The notes: generated by a model not told the origin, from the letters alone. A stretch of 60,166 nucleotides of DNA from Gammaproteobacteria bacterium (GCA_013003425.1 JABDJB010000049.1:1-60166), one strand, 5' to 3'. Shown: positions 21,612 through 30,219, numbered from the stretch's first letter. Translations and numbers: made by a program.

Positions 21612-22142
21612 TTAGCTGCGCTTGCGGCGCAGGCCCAGCAGACCCAGCAGGCCGAGCAGACTCAGCGGGCCGGTGGCGCCACTGCCTGAGGCCTTGTCGG
21701 CTGCTGCGTCGACTGCTTTGCTGGCAGCCTCGCCGGCGGCTTTCATGGCGTCGTCGGCCTTGTCGCCGCCACAGGAACCTTCGGCAGCCTTGTCGCCACC
21801 ACAGGAACCTTCGGCAGCCTTGTCGCCACCACAGGAGCCTTCGGCAGCTTTGTCGCCGCCACAGGAACCTTCGGCAGCCTTGTCGCCGCCACAGGAACCT
21901 TCGGCAGCTTTGTCGCCGCCGCATTTGCCTTCACCGCAGGAACCTTCGGTTTTGGCTTTGTCGCCGCCGCACTTGCCTTCGCCGCAGGAGCCTTCGCCCA
22001 GGTCGGCGACCATATAGCCGCTCGACAGCGTGGTCATGCTGAACGGGTTGGTGTCGGCCTGAGCCGGCGCCGTCGCCAGGGACGTTGCCAGTGCCGTGCT
22101 GACCGCGGCTGCCAGAGGCGTGATATTCAGTTTCTTAGCCAT
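21612..22142 (-). CDS. HvfA-like Cys-repeat RiPP precursor candidate with GlyGly-CTERM-like tail
   Basis: This is a 176-residue exported protein. A signal peptide ends near residue 29 (APAQA), followed by NPFSMTTLSSGYMVADLG, which is typical of HvfA-type oxazolone/thioamide-modified RiPP metallophores. The core has nine Cys in EGSCG/EGKCG units: two EGSCGEGKCGG pairs (C53-C74), then five identical EGSCGGDKAA-type units (C84, C94, C104, C114, C124). An Ala-rich segment follows, and the C-terminus is ATGPLSLLGLLGLLGLRRKR, a hydrophobic tail with terminal Arg cluster like GlyGly-CTERM/rhombosortase substrates. In HvfA systems a DUF692-type MNIO with a partner protein modifies the Cys to bind copper; neither gene is adjacent. 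A TGGAGA site precedes ATG 22142. Confidence 0.75.
   Translation of the reverse strand: MAKKLNITPLAAAVSTALATSLATAPAQADTNPFSMTTLSSGYMVADLGEGSCGEGKCGGDKAKTEGSCGEGKCGGDKAAEGSCGGDKAAEGSCGGDKAAEGSCGGDKAAEGSCGGDKAAEGSCGGDKADDAMKAAGEAASKAVDAAADKASGSGATGPLSLLGLLGLLGLRRKRS
21761..21910. repeat. Five near-identical 30-bp tandem repeats (coding)
   Basis: Five consecutive 30-bp units begin at 21761, 21791, 21821, 21851 and 21881 and differ only at a few synonymous positions. Each encodes one ten-residue Cys unit of the HvfA-like protein. Copy number is likely to vary between strains by slippage. Confidence 0.95.
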
Positions 22143-22234
22143 CTTGAAAAAATCTCCAGTCTTTGGAATTTAAGGATCGAGTCGATGCCGTTGCAGCCGG
22201 CACGAATCAGCACTGTTGTTTTTGTCGGTCGGGA

Positions 22235-22276
22235 ATTATAGGCAAACAGCATCTACGCCGTTTGACCTTTATAAGG
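22235..22276 (-). promoter_or_regulatory. Candidate promoter of the HvfA-like gene with adjacent inverted repeat
   Basis: On the minus strand TATAAT (22240-22235) is a perfect -10, but no good -35 lies 16-18 bp upstream. At 22266-22276 the arms CCTT and AAGG flank TAT, extended to GACCTT..AAGGACC. A weak -35 beside a dyad suggests an activator-dependent promoter; the regulator is unknown. Confidence 0.4.
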
Positions 22277-22345
22277 ACCGGCTGGCCGCGGGAAATGTTT
22301 CAGCTGTCAATTTTATTATTATTTTCAGCGGCTTGTCAGTGGAAA

Positions 22346-22600
22346 TCAGGGGTCCCGGCTGATACTCAGGGTGGGTGTCAGGACTTGCTCATCGACGTAA
22401 ATACGCAGGGTGATAGTGGTCGGCGCGCCTGTCGGCGCCTCGGCCTCGATGAAGGCCCGGTAATCACCGGCGCCGATATCGGAGAGAATTGCGCCCCCGA
22501 GTGGCTGGCCGGAGATGAGTGGGCGCACTTTGAGTTCGACCCGCGTGTCCAGCCCGAGTGCGTGAATCATCCCGTCACGATCTGATTTTACATAAGTCAT
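22346..22600 (-). CDS. Small hypothetical protein, 84 aa
   Basis: This small gene starts at ATG 22600 with GCAGGA about 5 nt upstream. The protein has no signal peptide or Cys and looks like a compact beta-rich domain (TRVELKVRPLISG, GDYRAFIEAEAP, TTITLRIYVDEQ). No family is recognised. It is divergent from the TonB receptor and shares the short region containing the Fur-like box, so iron control of both is possible. It is the only gene between the HvfA-like gene and the receptor; 22143-22345 holds no other gene. Confidence 0.5.
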   Translation of the reverse strand: MTYVKSDRDGMIHALGLDTRVELKVRPLISGQPLGGAILSDIGAGDYRAFIEAEAPTGAPTTITLRIYVDEQVLTPTLSISRDP

Positions 22601-22638
22601 TGTCCTGCAACGGCATTTCGCGGGATACGTATTTGCCG

Positions 22639-22668
22639 AAATGAGAATCATTGCTATTTACATTCTCA
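22639..22668 (+). promoter_or_regulatory. Fur-like box upstream of TonB-dependent receptor
   Basis: AAATGAGAATCATTGCTAT (22639-22657), followed by an inverted ATTCTCA (22662-22668), closely resembles Fur sites of the AATGAGAATCATT type. It lies about 25-50 nt before the receptor start at 22692. Confidence 0.75.
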
Positions 22669-22691
22669 ATAAGCCATGACAAGGTAAGCGC

Positions 22692-24890
22692 ATGCCACAA
22701 AGTCCGATATACCTCGCAGTCACGGCAATGCTGCTGGTTGCGACAACAGCCGGTGCAACAGGCGAGCCGACCCGGCTGGAAGAAGTTTCGATCCTTGGCG
22801 ATCCGGATCGCATCGACACCATTCCCGGATCAGCTCACCTGCTTGACGATGAGTTTCTGGCACGTTTTGAATCGGCCGACATACTGCGGGTACTGCAGTC
22901 GGTGCCTGGCGTGTACCTCCAGGAAGAAGATGGGCAGGGACTGCGGCCGAATATCGGCATTCGCGGTTCCGGCCTGGATCGTTCAAGTCGCATTGCATTG
23001 CTGGAAGATGGCGTGTTGATTGCGCCGGCACCGTACGCCGCACCGGCGGCGTATTACTTTCCGACACAGCGGCGAATGAACAGTATCGAAGTACTGAAAG
23101 GCCCGGCCTCTGTCAGTCTCGGTTCGCGCACTACCGGTGGCGCGCTGAATATGGTGTCAACGCCAATTCCTGATGACCTCGCTGCGCGGGCAGATCTATT
23201 TGCCGGCCAGGATGGTTTTCGTGAGGGGCACCTGTGGTACGGCGACACCAGTACAAACGCCGGATGGCTGGTCGAAACCGTGCAACAGCGTAGCGATGGC
23301 TTCAAGCAGCTCGATACCGGCGGAAGCACTGGTTTCGATATACGTGATTACGTGGGCAAGTTTCGCCTCAACACCGCCCGTGACAGCGGGATAAATCACG
23401 GTGTTGAGATGAAAATTGGCTACACCGACCAGGTTTCGGACGAAACATACCTGGGCCTGACCGAAGACGATTTTAACGCCACGCCGTATCGTCGTTACGC
23501 GGCCTCACAGCTTGATCAGATCCGTACCACGCATCGCCAGCACCAGCTGACCTATTTTGTTGAGCCGGTGCAGGGACGCTGGTCGGCTGACATAACGGTT
23601 TATAACAACGAGTTTTCTCGCAACTGGTTCAAGCTCGGTTCGGTCGCCGGTACCGGTATCAGCACGATACTCGACAACGCCGACGCGTTCGCAACCGAGC
23701 TGGCATGGATACGCGGCGAACAGGACAGCCCCGATGATGCGCTGAACCTGCGTAACAACAATCGCAGCTATTTCTCACGCGGGGTACAGGCGGCCGCGGG
23801 CTGGCAGTTTGACAGCGGTTTTGCGGACCACAGTCTGCGTGTCGGGTTGCGGCTGCACGAAGACGAAGTAGACCGATTCCAGCACGATGATGAGTTCGCG
23901 ATACGCGACTCGCTGCTGGTGCTGACAACGGCAGGCGCTCCGGGTTCGCAGTCCAACCGGGTGAGCAGCTCCACGGCAACGTCACTGTTTATTGAGGACC
24001 GCATTGCTTTTGGCGCATGGGAAGTATCTCCGGGCCTACGGCTCGAGCGCATCGAGATGGAGCGACTGGATTTTTCCACCGCCGATCCGGATCGTGCAGA
24101 CGGCCCGACGCGCGAGCGCGACAATACCGTCGATGTTTTTATTCCCGGCCTGGGCATTACCTATTCGCTGGATAATGGCTGGCGGCTTATCGGCGGCCTG
24201 CATCGCGGTTTTAACCCGCCGTCGCCTGGCAGCAGCGCCGACGAGGAAGACAGCACCAACCTGGAGTTTGGTGCGCGTTATAGCAACGGCATCTTCGATG
24301 CCGAGTTAATAGCGTTTTATACCGACTACTCCAACCTGGTAGGCACCTGCACCGCATCGACAGGTGGTGACTGCATGATCGGCGATCAGTTCGACGGTGG
24401 TGCGGCGACCATTGCCGGTGTAGAGAGTGTTGTCGGTTTCGAGTTTGCCGAGGTGGCGGGCACCGCACTGCGGTTGCCGCTGCGCCTTGCCTATACCTGG
24501 ACTGCAACTGCCGAGTTCGACAGTGGCTTCGACAGCGGTTTTGATCCCTGGGGCGAGGTTGCAGCCGGTGACGAATTGCCGTACGTGCCGCAGCACCAGG
24601 CGCAAATCGCTGCCGACCTGAAAGGGGCAAACTGGCGCGCCGGGCTCAATGTCAGCTACGTCGATGCGGCCCGCACCATGGCCGGGCAGGGCCCGATTCC
24701 GGCTGGCCAGGGCACGGATTCACGCTGGACCGTTGACCTGTCCGGCAGCTATCGGCTGAGCGCTAGCTTCGAGCTTTATGGCCGTATCGATAACCTGCTG
24801 GATGAAGACTATCTGGTGGCGCGCCGGCCGGCCGGACTCCGGCCGGGTAAACCACGCTCCGCGGTCATCGGTTTTCGCTTCGAACTGTAG
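22692..24890 (+). CDS. TonB-dependent outer-membrane receptor, FecA-like
   Basis: This 732-residue outer-membrane protein has a signal peptide of about 22 residues, a plug domain (about 30-160) and a beta-barrel ending in the usual aromatic/hydrophobic residue (GFRFEL). The TonB box region is LEEVSILG. The plug motifs SVPGVYLQEEDGQGLRPNIG and RMNSIEVLKGPASVSLGS match the FecA/iron-chelate receptors, but there is no N-terminal signalling domain and no FecIR pair. With the Fur-like box upstream, uptake of an iron complex is likely; another metal or ligand is not excluded. It ends 5 nt from the convergent repeat protein. Confidence 0.9.
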   Translation: MPQSPIYLAVTAMLLVATTAGATGEPTRLEEVSILGDPDRIDTIPGSAHLLDDEFLARFESADILRVLQSVPGVYLQEEDGQGLRPNIGIRGSGLDRSSRIALLEDGVLIAPAPYAAPAAYYFPTQRRMNSIEVLKGPASVSLGSRTTGGALNMVSTPIPDDLAARADLFAGQDGFREGHLWYGDTSTNAGWLVETVQQRSDGFKQLDTGGSTGFDIRDYVGKFRLNTARDSGINHGVEMKIGYTDQVSDETYLGLTEDDFNATPYRRYAASQLDQIRTTHRQHQLTYFVEPVQGRWSADITVYNNEFSRNWFKLGSVAGTGISTILDNADAFATELAWIRGEQDSPDDALNLRNNNRSYFSRGVQAAAGWQFDSGFADHSLRVGLRLHEDEVDRFQHDDEFAIRDSLLVLTTAGAPGSQSNRVSSSTATSLFIEDRIAFGAWEVSPGLRLERIEMERLDFSTADPDRADGPTRERDNTVDVFIPGLGITYSLDNGWRLIGGLHRGFNPPSPGSSADEEDSTNLEFGARYSNGIFDAELIAFYTDYSNLVGTCTASTGGDCMIGDQFDGGAATIAGVESVVGFEFAEVAGTALRLPLRLAYTWTATAEFDSGFDSGFDPWGEVAAGDELPYVPQHQAQIAADLKGANWRAGLNVSYVDAARTMAGQGPIPAGQGTDSRWTVDLSGSYRLSASFELYGRIDNLLDEDYLVARRPAGLRPGKPRSAVIGFRFEL

Positions 24891-24895
24891 CCCCG

Positions 24896-27322
24896 TTAAA
24901 GCTCCGAGCAGTCCAGCGCGTTGTTGTCGTCGCGCAAACCCTCCAGCAACCAGTCGTTGACGAACCCGGCGTCGTTGCCTTTGCCGTTACCCTGCGGCAG
25001 GCCGCAATCTTCGGGTCCGTCCATTTCATCGTCCGAGCAGGAGCGATGGAACTTTGATTCGCCGATCAGGTTACCGGCGCTGTCGAAAATCTCCCAGTGC
25101 ACATCATTCGGGGCATCGGCAGCGGTGAAATCGCCTGCCGTGACTTCATTGCCGATGAACAGGTCACCCGATGTATACACCAGGTCCGACCCCGGATCAC
25201 CTGCGTAGGCGCGAATATTGACCGGCTCGACCATGCCATCCCAGATCATGGTCAGTTCACGCAGCTTGCCGTCGCAGTCGCCGAACGGATTCGACCCCGG
25301 CTCGAAGCTAATACTGCAGCCCTCGGCAAAAGTCACCGTAATGGCAATGTCGTCGGGTTGCGCCTGCTTGTACTTCTCCTTGAACTTGATTTCGAGCGTG
25401 CTGGTCTTGCCGGCCTCGATCTGCCGATCCTTGAGCTTGCCGCTGAACGAGTCGATGGTGGCGGCGGGCGGTGCCAGCTGTTCTTCGAAGATCTTGTCAC
25501 CTTCCAGTTTCACTTCGCGCAGCGCGCCAAACTCGTTCGGCCAGGACACTTCGATTGACTCGATGGTTGCGAAGTCGGCACCGGTGTTGCTGATATCCCA
25601 TTTGAGGGCGTCATCCTTGAGCTCGAATCCATCCGGGCTGACCTGGCAAGGTGGCGGCATTGCGACTGTAATTGGTGCGGTATCGAACGCCTCGCAGCGC
25701 AGGCCGTCGACATTGGCCACCAGCGTGGCGGTGCCGCTGACCGGGCCATTGATGATAGTCATGGCCTCGAGAATCGCACTCATACCCGGCGCCAGGGACG
25801 CGATCGGAGAGCCGGGCACGGTTGGCGGTTCGAGTGAAGTGTCAGTAACAGTTATGTCTGTCGCCAGCCCGGGACCCGGGTTGTCGACGATATAGCGGTA
25901 GAGCACTTCGATGCCGCCACGCACGGTTCCCTGTTCATCATTGGTAAAACCAGCAACCGTCATGGCGCCAAAGCTGTCGCCGATTGCCAGCGGCTGCGAG
26001 CAGGACGTGTGCAGGCGGATATGTTGTAACAGCATTCCGGACGGGTCGCGTATTTCGATCTCGACCTCGCTGTCAAACTCATCGCGGCCGGCAGCGGCGG
26101 CGCTGGCTTCGATCAGGTCGCCCGGCATCACATCATTGATATTGGCGTACACGTTGCTGCCCTTGTAGATAGTGACGCTCACCGGGCCGTCGGCGTCGTC
26201 CAGATCGGTGCACTCGAACTTGTCTGACGGCTGGTCATTGTCCGAATCCGGGCAGGCGGCACCGGTGTAACTGAACTGGATCTGCGTGGGTCGGTCGTCG
26301 CAGGCGGCCTCGCCCGCAGCCGGGATTTCACAGCTGTCGGCAAACTCTGGATCAGGTAAGCCGACGACATTGCCTTCTTTGTCGATAAACGCCTCGACCA
26401 GCCAGTTGGGCGAAGGATCGCCCTTGGGGTCGTTCAGCGGAGCGGGCTGGCCGGCAACGAATGGTGTGGAGCAACTGGTATGCAGCTCTTCGGCAACGCC
26501 GTCGATCGTGATCGTGGTACGTGAACCCAGGTCGTCTTCTCCACTTAGCGCGGCATCGATGCTGTAGCCGTTTTGTCCGGCCAGCACTGTTTCGTTGGTG
26601 GCCAGTTCTGCCGAATAGCTGGCGCTCGCGCCGGAGGCCCCGGTAATGGTGATGTCACTTACGCCATCGAAACCCGGACCGATATAGCGAAACCGTGCCG
26701 CGGCAATTTTTGATTCGCAGGCCAGGTTATTGCTGGCCGCTGATACCACCAGGCATTGTTTGTCCAGGGTGAGGTTGCAGTCGCTGGCACCGCCGACGCG
26801 GCCAAGCGTACCCTTGGCTTTGCCAGAGAAGTCTTTGAAGAATGTGCCGTCGAAAGTCGAGTTTTCACTGACAAGGTTCATTCCCAGTTCAGCTCCGGAA
26901 TAGCTGCCGGCCATGGAACCGCCGGTCACGGTAAACAGCAGGTCGTAAATATCGGTTGGACCGGACGAATTGACGACGGTGAACCGGGAGATTTCTGCTT
27001 CGAGCAGGACACCGGTGGCGTCGCGGACCTGCAGGTCAGGTCCGGGAGTGCCACCGAGCAGCGTGCCGAATTCGTCGATGCGAATGTTCAGGTTCAGTTC
27101 GGCCGGGCGTGGCACCGGCTGCGGGGTTGCACCGGGTGCCGGCTGCACGGCCAGTGGGATTGACTGCACATTGAACTCGAAAGCCGCCGAGCTGTAATAA
27201 GTGACGCCTTCGGCATTGAAAAACATCAACGGATGTCCCAGCTGCAGGCCCTGGGCCGAGGCAGTGCTGGCGAATAATACGGCGAGGGCCGCCGCGTGGC
27301 GGAGCAGGTGCAGGTTTGGCAT
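24896..27322 (-). CDS. Large secreted protein with three H[TR]SCS repeat domains
   Basis: This 808-residue protein has a signal peptide (cleavage near residue 23, ASA). The same motif closes three domains: LHTSCSTPF at 280-288, LHTSCSQPL at 437-445 and FHRSCSDDE at 758-766. Each is preceded by about 90 residues of the type VSVTIYKGSNVYANI...GDLI...VEIEIRD. Residues of about 465-550 resemble a DUF11-like conserved repeat (VLYRYIVDNPGPGLATDITV). Many Cys suggest disulfides. The domain resembles a poorly characterised repeat in surface or exoproteins (possibly DUF7467-like); the role is unknown, though a cell-surface or released structural protein seems likely. It is monocistronic and convergent with the TonB receptor. 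Confidence 0.75.
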   Translation of the reverse strand: MPNLHLLRHAAALAVLFASTASAQGLQLGHPLMFFNAEGVTYYSSAAFEFNVQSIPLAVQPAPGATPQPVPRPAELNLNIRIDEFGTLLGGTPGPDLQVRDATGVLLEAEISRFTVVNSSGPTDIYDLLFTVTGGSMAGSYSGAELGMNLVSENSTFDGTFFKDFSGKAKGTLGRVGGASDCNLTLDKQCLVVSAASNNLACESKIAAARFRYIGPGFDGVSDITITGASGASASYSAELATNETVLAGQNGYSIDAALSGEDDLGSRTTITIDGVAEELHTSCSTPFVAGQPAPLNDPKGDPSPNWLVEAFIDKEGNVVGLPDPEFADSCEIPAAGEAACDDRPTQIQFSYTGAACPDSDNDQPSDKFECTDLDDADGPVSVTIYKGSNVYANINDVMPGDLIEASAAAAGRDEFDSEVEIEIRDPSGMLLQHIRLHTSCSQPLAIGDSFGAMTVAGFTNDEQGTVRGGIEVLYRYIVDNPGPGLATDITVTDTSLEPPTVPGSPIASLAPGMSAILEAMTIINGPVSGTATLVANVDGLRCEAFDTAPITVAMPPPCQVSPDGFELKDDALKWDISNTGADFATIESIEVSWPNEFGALREVKLEGDKIFEEQLAPPAATIDSFSGKLKDRQIEAGKTSTLEIKFKEKYKQAQPDDIAITVTFAEGCSISFEPGSNPFGDCDGKLRELTMIWDGMVEPVNIRAYAGDPGSDLVYTSGDLFIGNEVTAGDFTAADAPNDVHWEIFDSAGNLIGESKFHRSCSDDEMDGPEDCGLPQGNGKGNDAGFVNDWLLEGLRDDNNALDCSEL

Positions 27323-27471
27323 GACGCGTCCCGATTATTTGTTTGTTCTGGGCCCGGAAGGGCAAACCCGAAATGAGCAGTTCGAGTTCATATATAAGAT
27401 AACCCCGGCGCGCCATCGGAGCAAGGCAATCCGGACATAAGCATATGTTTTATTGCGCTATTTTGACATAT

Positions 27472-27924
27472 TCAGCGGAATCTACGCACCCCGGCGAGGC
27501 GATCGCGAAAATACGGGTTGTCGGTGCGGGTGACGCTGACCTGTTTGCCGGATGACGGTGCATGAACAAATCGGCCGTGGCCCAGGTAAATGCCGGAGTG
27601 GGAGACACGGCCGCTAATGCGGAAAAACAGCACGTCGCCGGGCTGCAGGTTTGGCGGTTCCTGGCGCACATGCCGGTACTGCAGCGCGGTGGTTCTTGGC
27701 AGGCTGATACCGTGACTGGCATGGGCGTACTGCACCAGGCCGCTACAGTCGAAACCGTCGGGATCGCTGCCGCCGTAGCGATAAGGCGTGCCGAGCATGT
27801 CCAGTGCAGTGCGGGCGATGGATGCGCCGAGCGTGGTTGCGGGTGGCGACTCAAGACGTGTCGCGCAGCCAGCCAGCGCGCACACAAACGCCAGCACGAA
27901 AGCGAGCAGGCGACGCCCGGGCAT
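27472..27924 (-). CDS. NlpC/P60 family lipoprotein peptidase
   Basis: This 150-residue lipoprotein (lipobox CALAGC, C20) has a complete NlpC/P60 catalytic triad: C60 in DGFDCSGLVQYAH, H109 in VSHSGIYLGHG and H121 in VHAPS. These enzymes cut gamma-D-Glu-diaminopimelate bonds in peptidoglycan; the small size matches Spr/MepS-like endopeptidases. The start at 27924 shares one base with the stop of the triheme cytochrome gene. The pairing with a cytochrome is unusual and gives no clear hint about role. Confidence 0.92.
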   Translation of the reverse strand: MPGRRLLAFVLAFVCALAGCATRLESPPATTLGASIARTALDMLGTPYRYGGSDPDGFDCSGLVQYAHASHGISLPRTTALQYRHVRQEPPNLQPGDVLFFRISGRVSHSGIYLGHGRFVHAPSSGKQVSVTRTDNPYFRDRLAGVRRFR

Positions 27925-28625
27925 CAGCGCAGTTGCGGCTCCAGCGACGACAGGTATTCGGCTATCTGTGCGGCTTCGGCGTCACTGATCCAGTCGGGTG
28001 CTTTTAACTGCATGCGCTTAACCAGCAGCGGCCACGCGGGGTCCAGCTTGGTCTCCACGTAAAGATAGCTGCGTTCGAGCGGATGACAACCGGCACAGCG
28101 TCCCTTGAATACTTCCGCGGGCCCGCCGTTAATCTCATTGTGCTCGGGGCGGGTGATACCGCGTGCGCCGCCGGCCATGTACGCGATAATTCTCTCGGCG
28201 TCTTCTGCGGAGATCCATTGCGGCGCACGCCTGCGCATGCGTTCGACGATTGCGCGAAACTCATCGTTGGTGATCGGCTCCAGAAACGCCCGACCGACTG
28301 AGTGACACATGCCGCATTTTTCTTCGAACAGGTAGCGCTGTTCGGTGACGGCGAGTATCTGGTTTACGTCAACGCCGTGATGCCGCAGGAAGCCGACGAC
28401 TTCATTACGCTGGTCGGCACTGAGATTTTCCACCGGCCCCATCGCATGCATACGCGACAGCCAGTCGGCGCCCGTCAGGCCACCGGGATTTGCCACATCG
28501 TGGCAGGTGGTGCATTTGCGCTCCAGGTCAAGCGGCTGCACGTTCGGGGTATCGGCACTGCTGGTGCTGGCAGCAAAAGCGCTCAGCAGCAGCATGACCA
28601 GCGGCAGGGGTCGCATCGCTTTCAT
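27924..28625 (-). CDS. Periplasmic triheme cytochrome c-like protein
   Basis: This is a 233-residue exported protein from ATG 28625, which follows GGAGG at 7 nt; a longer start at 28676 lacks this. The signal peptide ends near SSA (about residue 24). It has three heme sites: CTTCH (about 38-42), CGMCH and CAGCH, each followed by a repeated phrase of the type F..+V.RM+..AP.WIS..+A..I..Y, so it is three copies of one cytochrome module. A role in periplasmic electron transfer is likely; the donor and acceptor are unknown. No partner oxidoreductase is adjacent. Confidence 0.88.
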   Translation of the reverse strand: MKAMRPLPLVMLLLSAFAASTSSADTPNVQPLDLERKCTTCHDVANPGGLTGADWLSRMHAMGPVENLSADQRNEVVGFLRHHGVDVNQILAVTEQRYLFEEKCGMCHSVGRAFLEPITNDEFRAIVERMRRRAPQWISAEDAERIIAYMAGGARGITRPEHNEINGGPAEVFKGRCAGCHPLERSYLYVETKLDPAWPLLVKRMQLKAPDWISDAEAAQIAEYLSSLEPQLR

Positions 28626-28774
28626 GGCAGGCCTCCAGACCCTGATTTGCCCGAGTCTATGGGGCAAAGCATACACTGAATATCGGGGTTTCTACGTAAA
28701 CGCCGGCAGTTTAGCGCGGTTGCCGCGGTGCACACCGAAGCAGTACAGTCCGTGCTTGCGCGGGTTCCGGGATT

Positions 28775-30205
28775 TTGCGTTTGCAATTCGATTCGATTCT
28801 GCCGTTTCTGCTACCCGCAGCGCACCTGTTGCTGGCGACGCTGAGCGCCGGGCACGCGCTGATGTACAAGCGTGACCCACGGGCATCAGTCACGTGGATT
28901 GTTGTGTGCGTCATGATCCCGTTCGTCGGCCCCTTTACCTACTACCTGCTGGGGGTCAATCGCGTGCAGCGCACCGCGAGGGCTTATCGCAAAGATCGCG
29001 GCCTGGTGGGATACGAGCGCTCCGAGCGCTCCACGCAAGAAGAAAAGGACTGCGGACCGGTGCCGCATCATCCGCTGAGCGCTGTCGGTGCTGCCATCAG
29101 CGGTCACCTGCCGTTGCCAGGCAACGCCGTAACATCTCTTTACAACGGCGACGAGGTTTACGCACACATGCTCGAAGCCATCGCTACGGCACGCGAGTCT
29201 GTCCGTCTGTCGACCTATATTTTTGAAACAAAAGAAACCGGGCGCCGCTTTGTCGACGCACTCGCGGCAGCCAGGGAGCGAGGCGTTGAGGTCAGGGTAC
29301 TGATCGACGGGGTAGGCCAGCACTATGGCTGGCCGTCTGCACGCCGGCTGCTGCGTCGCCGCGGTGTCGATGTGCGCCTGTTTCTGCCTTTTCGCCTGTT
29401 GCCGCCGGCACTGCATTTCAACCTGCGTAATCATCGCAAGATTCTGGTGGTGGACGGGGTAGTCGCCTTTACCGGCGGTATCAATATCGGTCATCGTCAT
29501 GTGGCACAGGCCGATGGCAGTTACCTGGTTACTGATGTGCATTTCGAAATGCGTGGCCCGATTGTCAGTGAGCTCGATAATGCGTTTTGTGAAGACTGGC
29601 TGTTTGCCGGCGGCAAGAAGCTGCAGCCTGCTGCCATGGATTCGACCGCCTGTGGCCCTGCCACCTGCCGGCTGATCCTGGATGACCCCGGCGAAAACCT
29701 CGATCGGCTCGCAATGGTGATCAATGGCGTGGTCGGTGCGGCAAGCCGCAGGGTCGATATCATGACCCCGTACTTCCTGCCGTCGCGTGAACTAATCGCC
29801 GCGCTGCAGGCCGCGCGCAGCCGCGGCGTACAGGTGCGAGTGGTGCTGCCGGCGAAGAATAATTTGCCGTACATGCACTGGGCGACCCGCAACCTGTTGT
29901 GGGAATTGCTGATGTGGGACATCGAGGTGTGCTACCAGCAGCCGCCGTTTTGCCACTCCAAGTTGCTGGTCGTCGACGATGAATACGCGCTTGTCGGTTC
30001 GGCCAACCTCGACCCGCGCAGCCTGCGGCTGAACTTTGAGCTGGGCGTGGAGGTCTTTGACGAAGAACTGGTCAGCCGGCTCAGCGCCCACTTCGCCGAG
30101 GTCTGCAGCACGGCTTACAGCGTGACGCTTGCCGAGGTCGACGGCCGACCCTTGTGGCAGCGTCTGCGCGATTCGCTGGTCTGGCTGTTTTCACCTTATC
30201 TGTAA
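28775..30205 (+). CDS. cls: Cardiolipin synthase
   Basis: This 476-residue phospholipase D-family enzyme condenses two phosphatidylglycerols into cardiolipin at the inner membrane. Two N-terminal membrane helices (about 8-25 and 42-58) precede two HxKxxxxD motifs: NHRKILVVDG near residue 220 and CHSKLLVVDDEYALVGSANL near residue 395. The start TTG 28775 is used because it includes the first membrane helix; the ribosome-binding site is weak and TTG 28781 is an alternative. The gene is followed closely by a DUF899 gene. Confidence 0.93.
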   Translation: MRLQFDSILPFLLPAAHLLLATLSAGHALMYKRDPRASVTWIVVCVMIPFVGPFTYYLLGVNRVQRTARAYRKDRGLVGYERSERSTQEEKDCGPVPHHPLSAVGAAISGHLPLPGNAVTSLYNGDEVYAHMLEAIATARESVRLSTYIFETKETGRRFVDALAAARERGVEVRVLIDGVGQHYGWPSARRLLRRRGVDVRLFLPFRLLPPALHFNLRNHRKILVVDGVVAFTGGINIGHRHVAQADGSYLVTDVHFEMRGPIVSELDNAFCEDWLFAGGKKLQPAAMDSTACGPATCRLILDDPGENLDRLAMVINGVVGAASRRVDIMTPYFLPSRELIAALQAARSRGVQVRVVLPAKNNLPYMHWATRNLLWELLMWDIEVCYQQPPFCHSKLLVVDDEYALVGSANLDPRSLRLNFELGVEVFDEELVSRLSAHFAEVCSTAYSVTLAEVDGRPLWQRLRDSLVWLFSPYL

Positions 30206-30219
30206 CACGGGAGAAGGCT

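Noticed and set aside
21761-21910. CRISPR-like periodic 30-bp repeats
   Set aside because: The units are contiguous without spacers and encode a Cys repeat in frame, so this is a coding tandem repeat.
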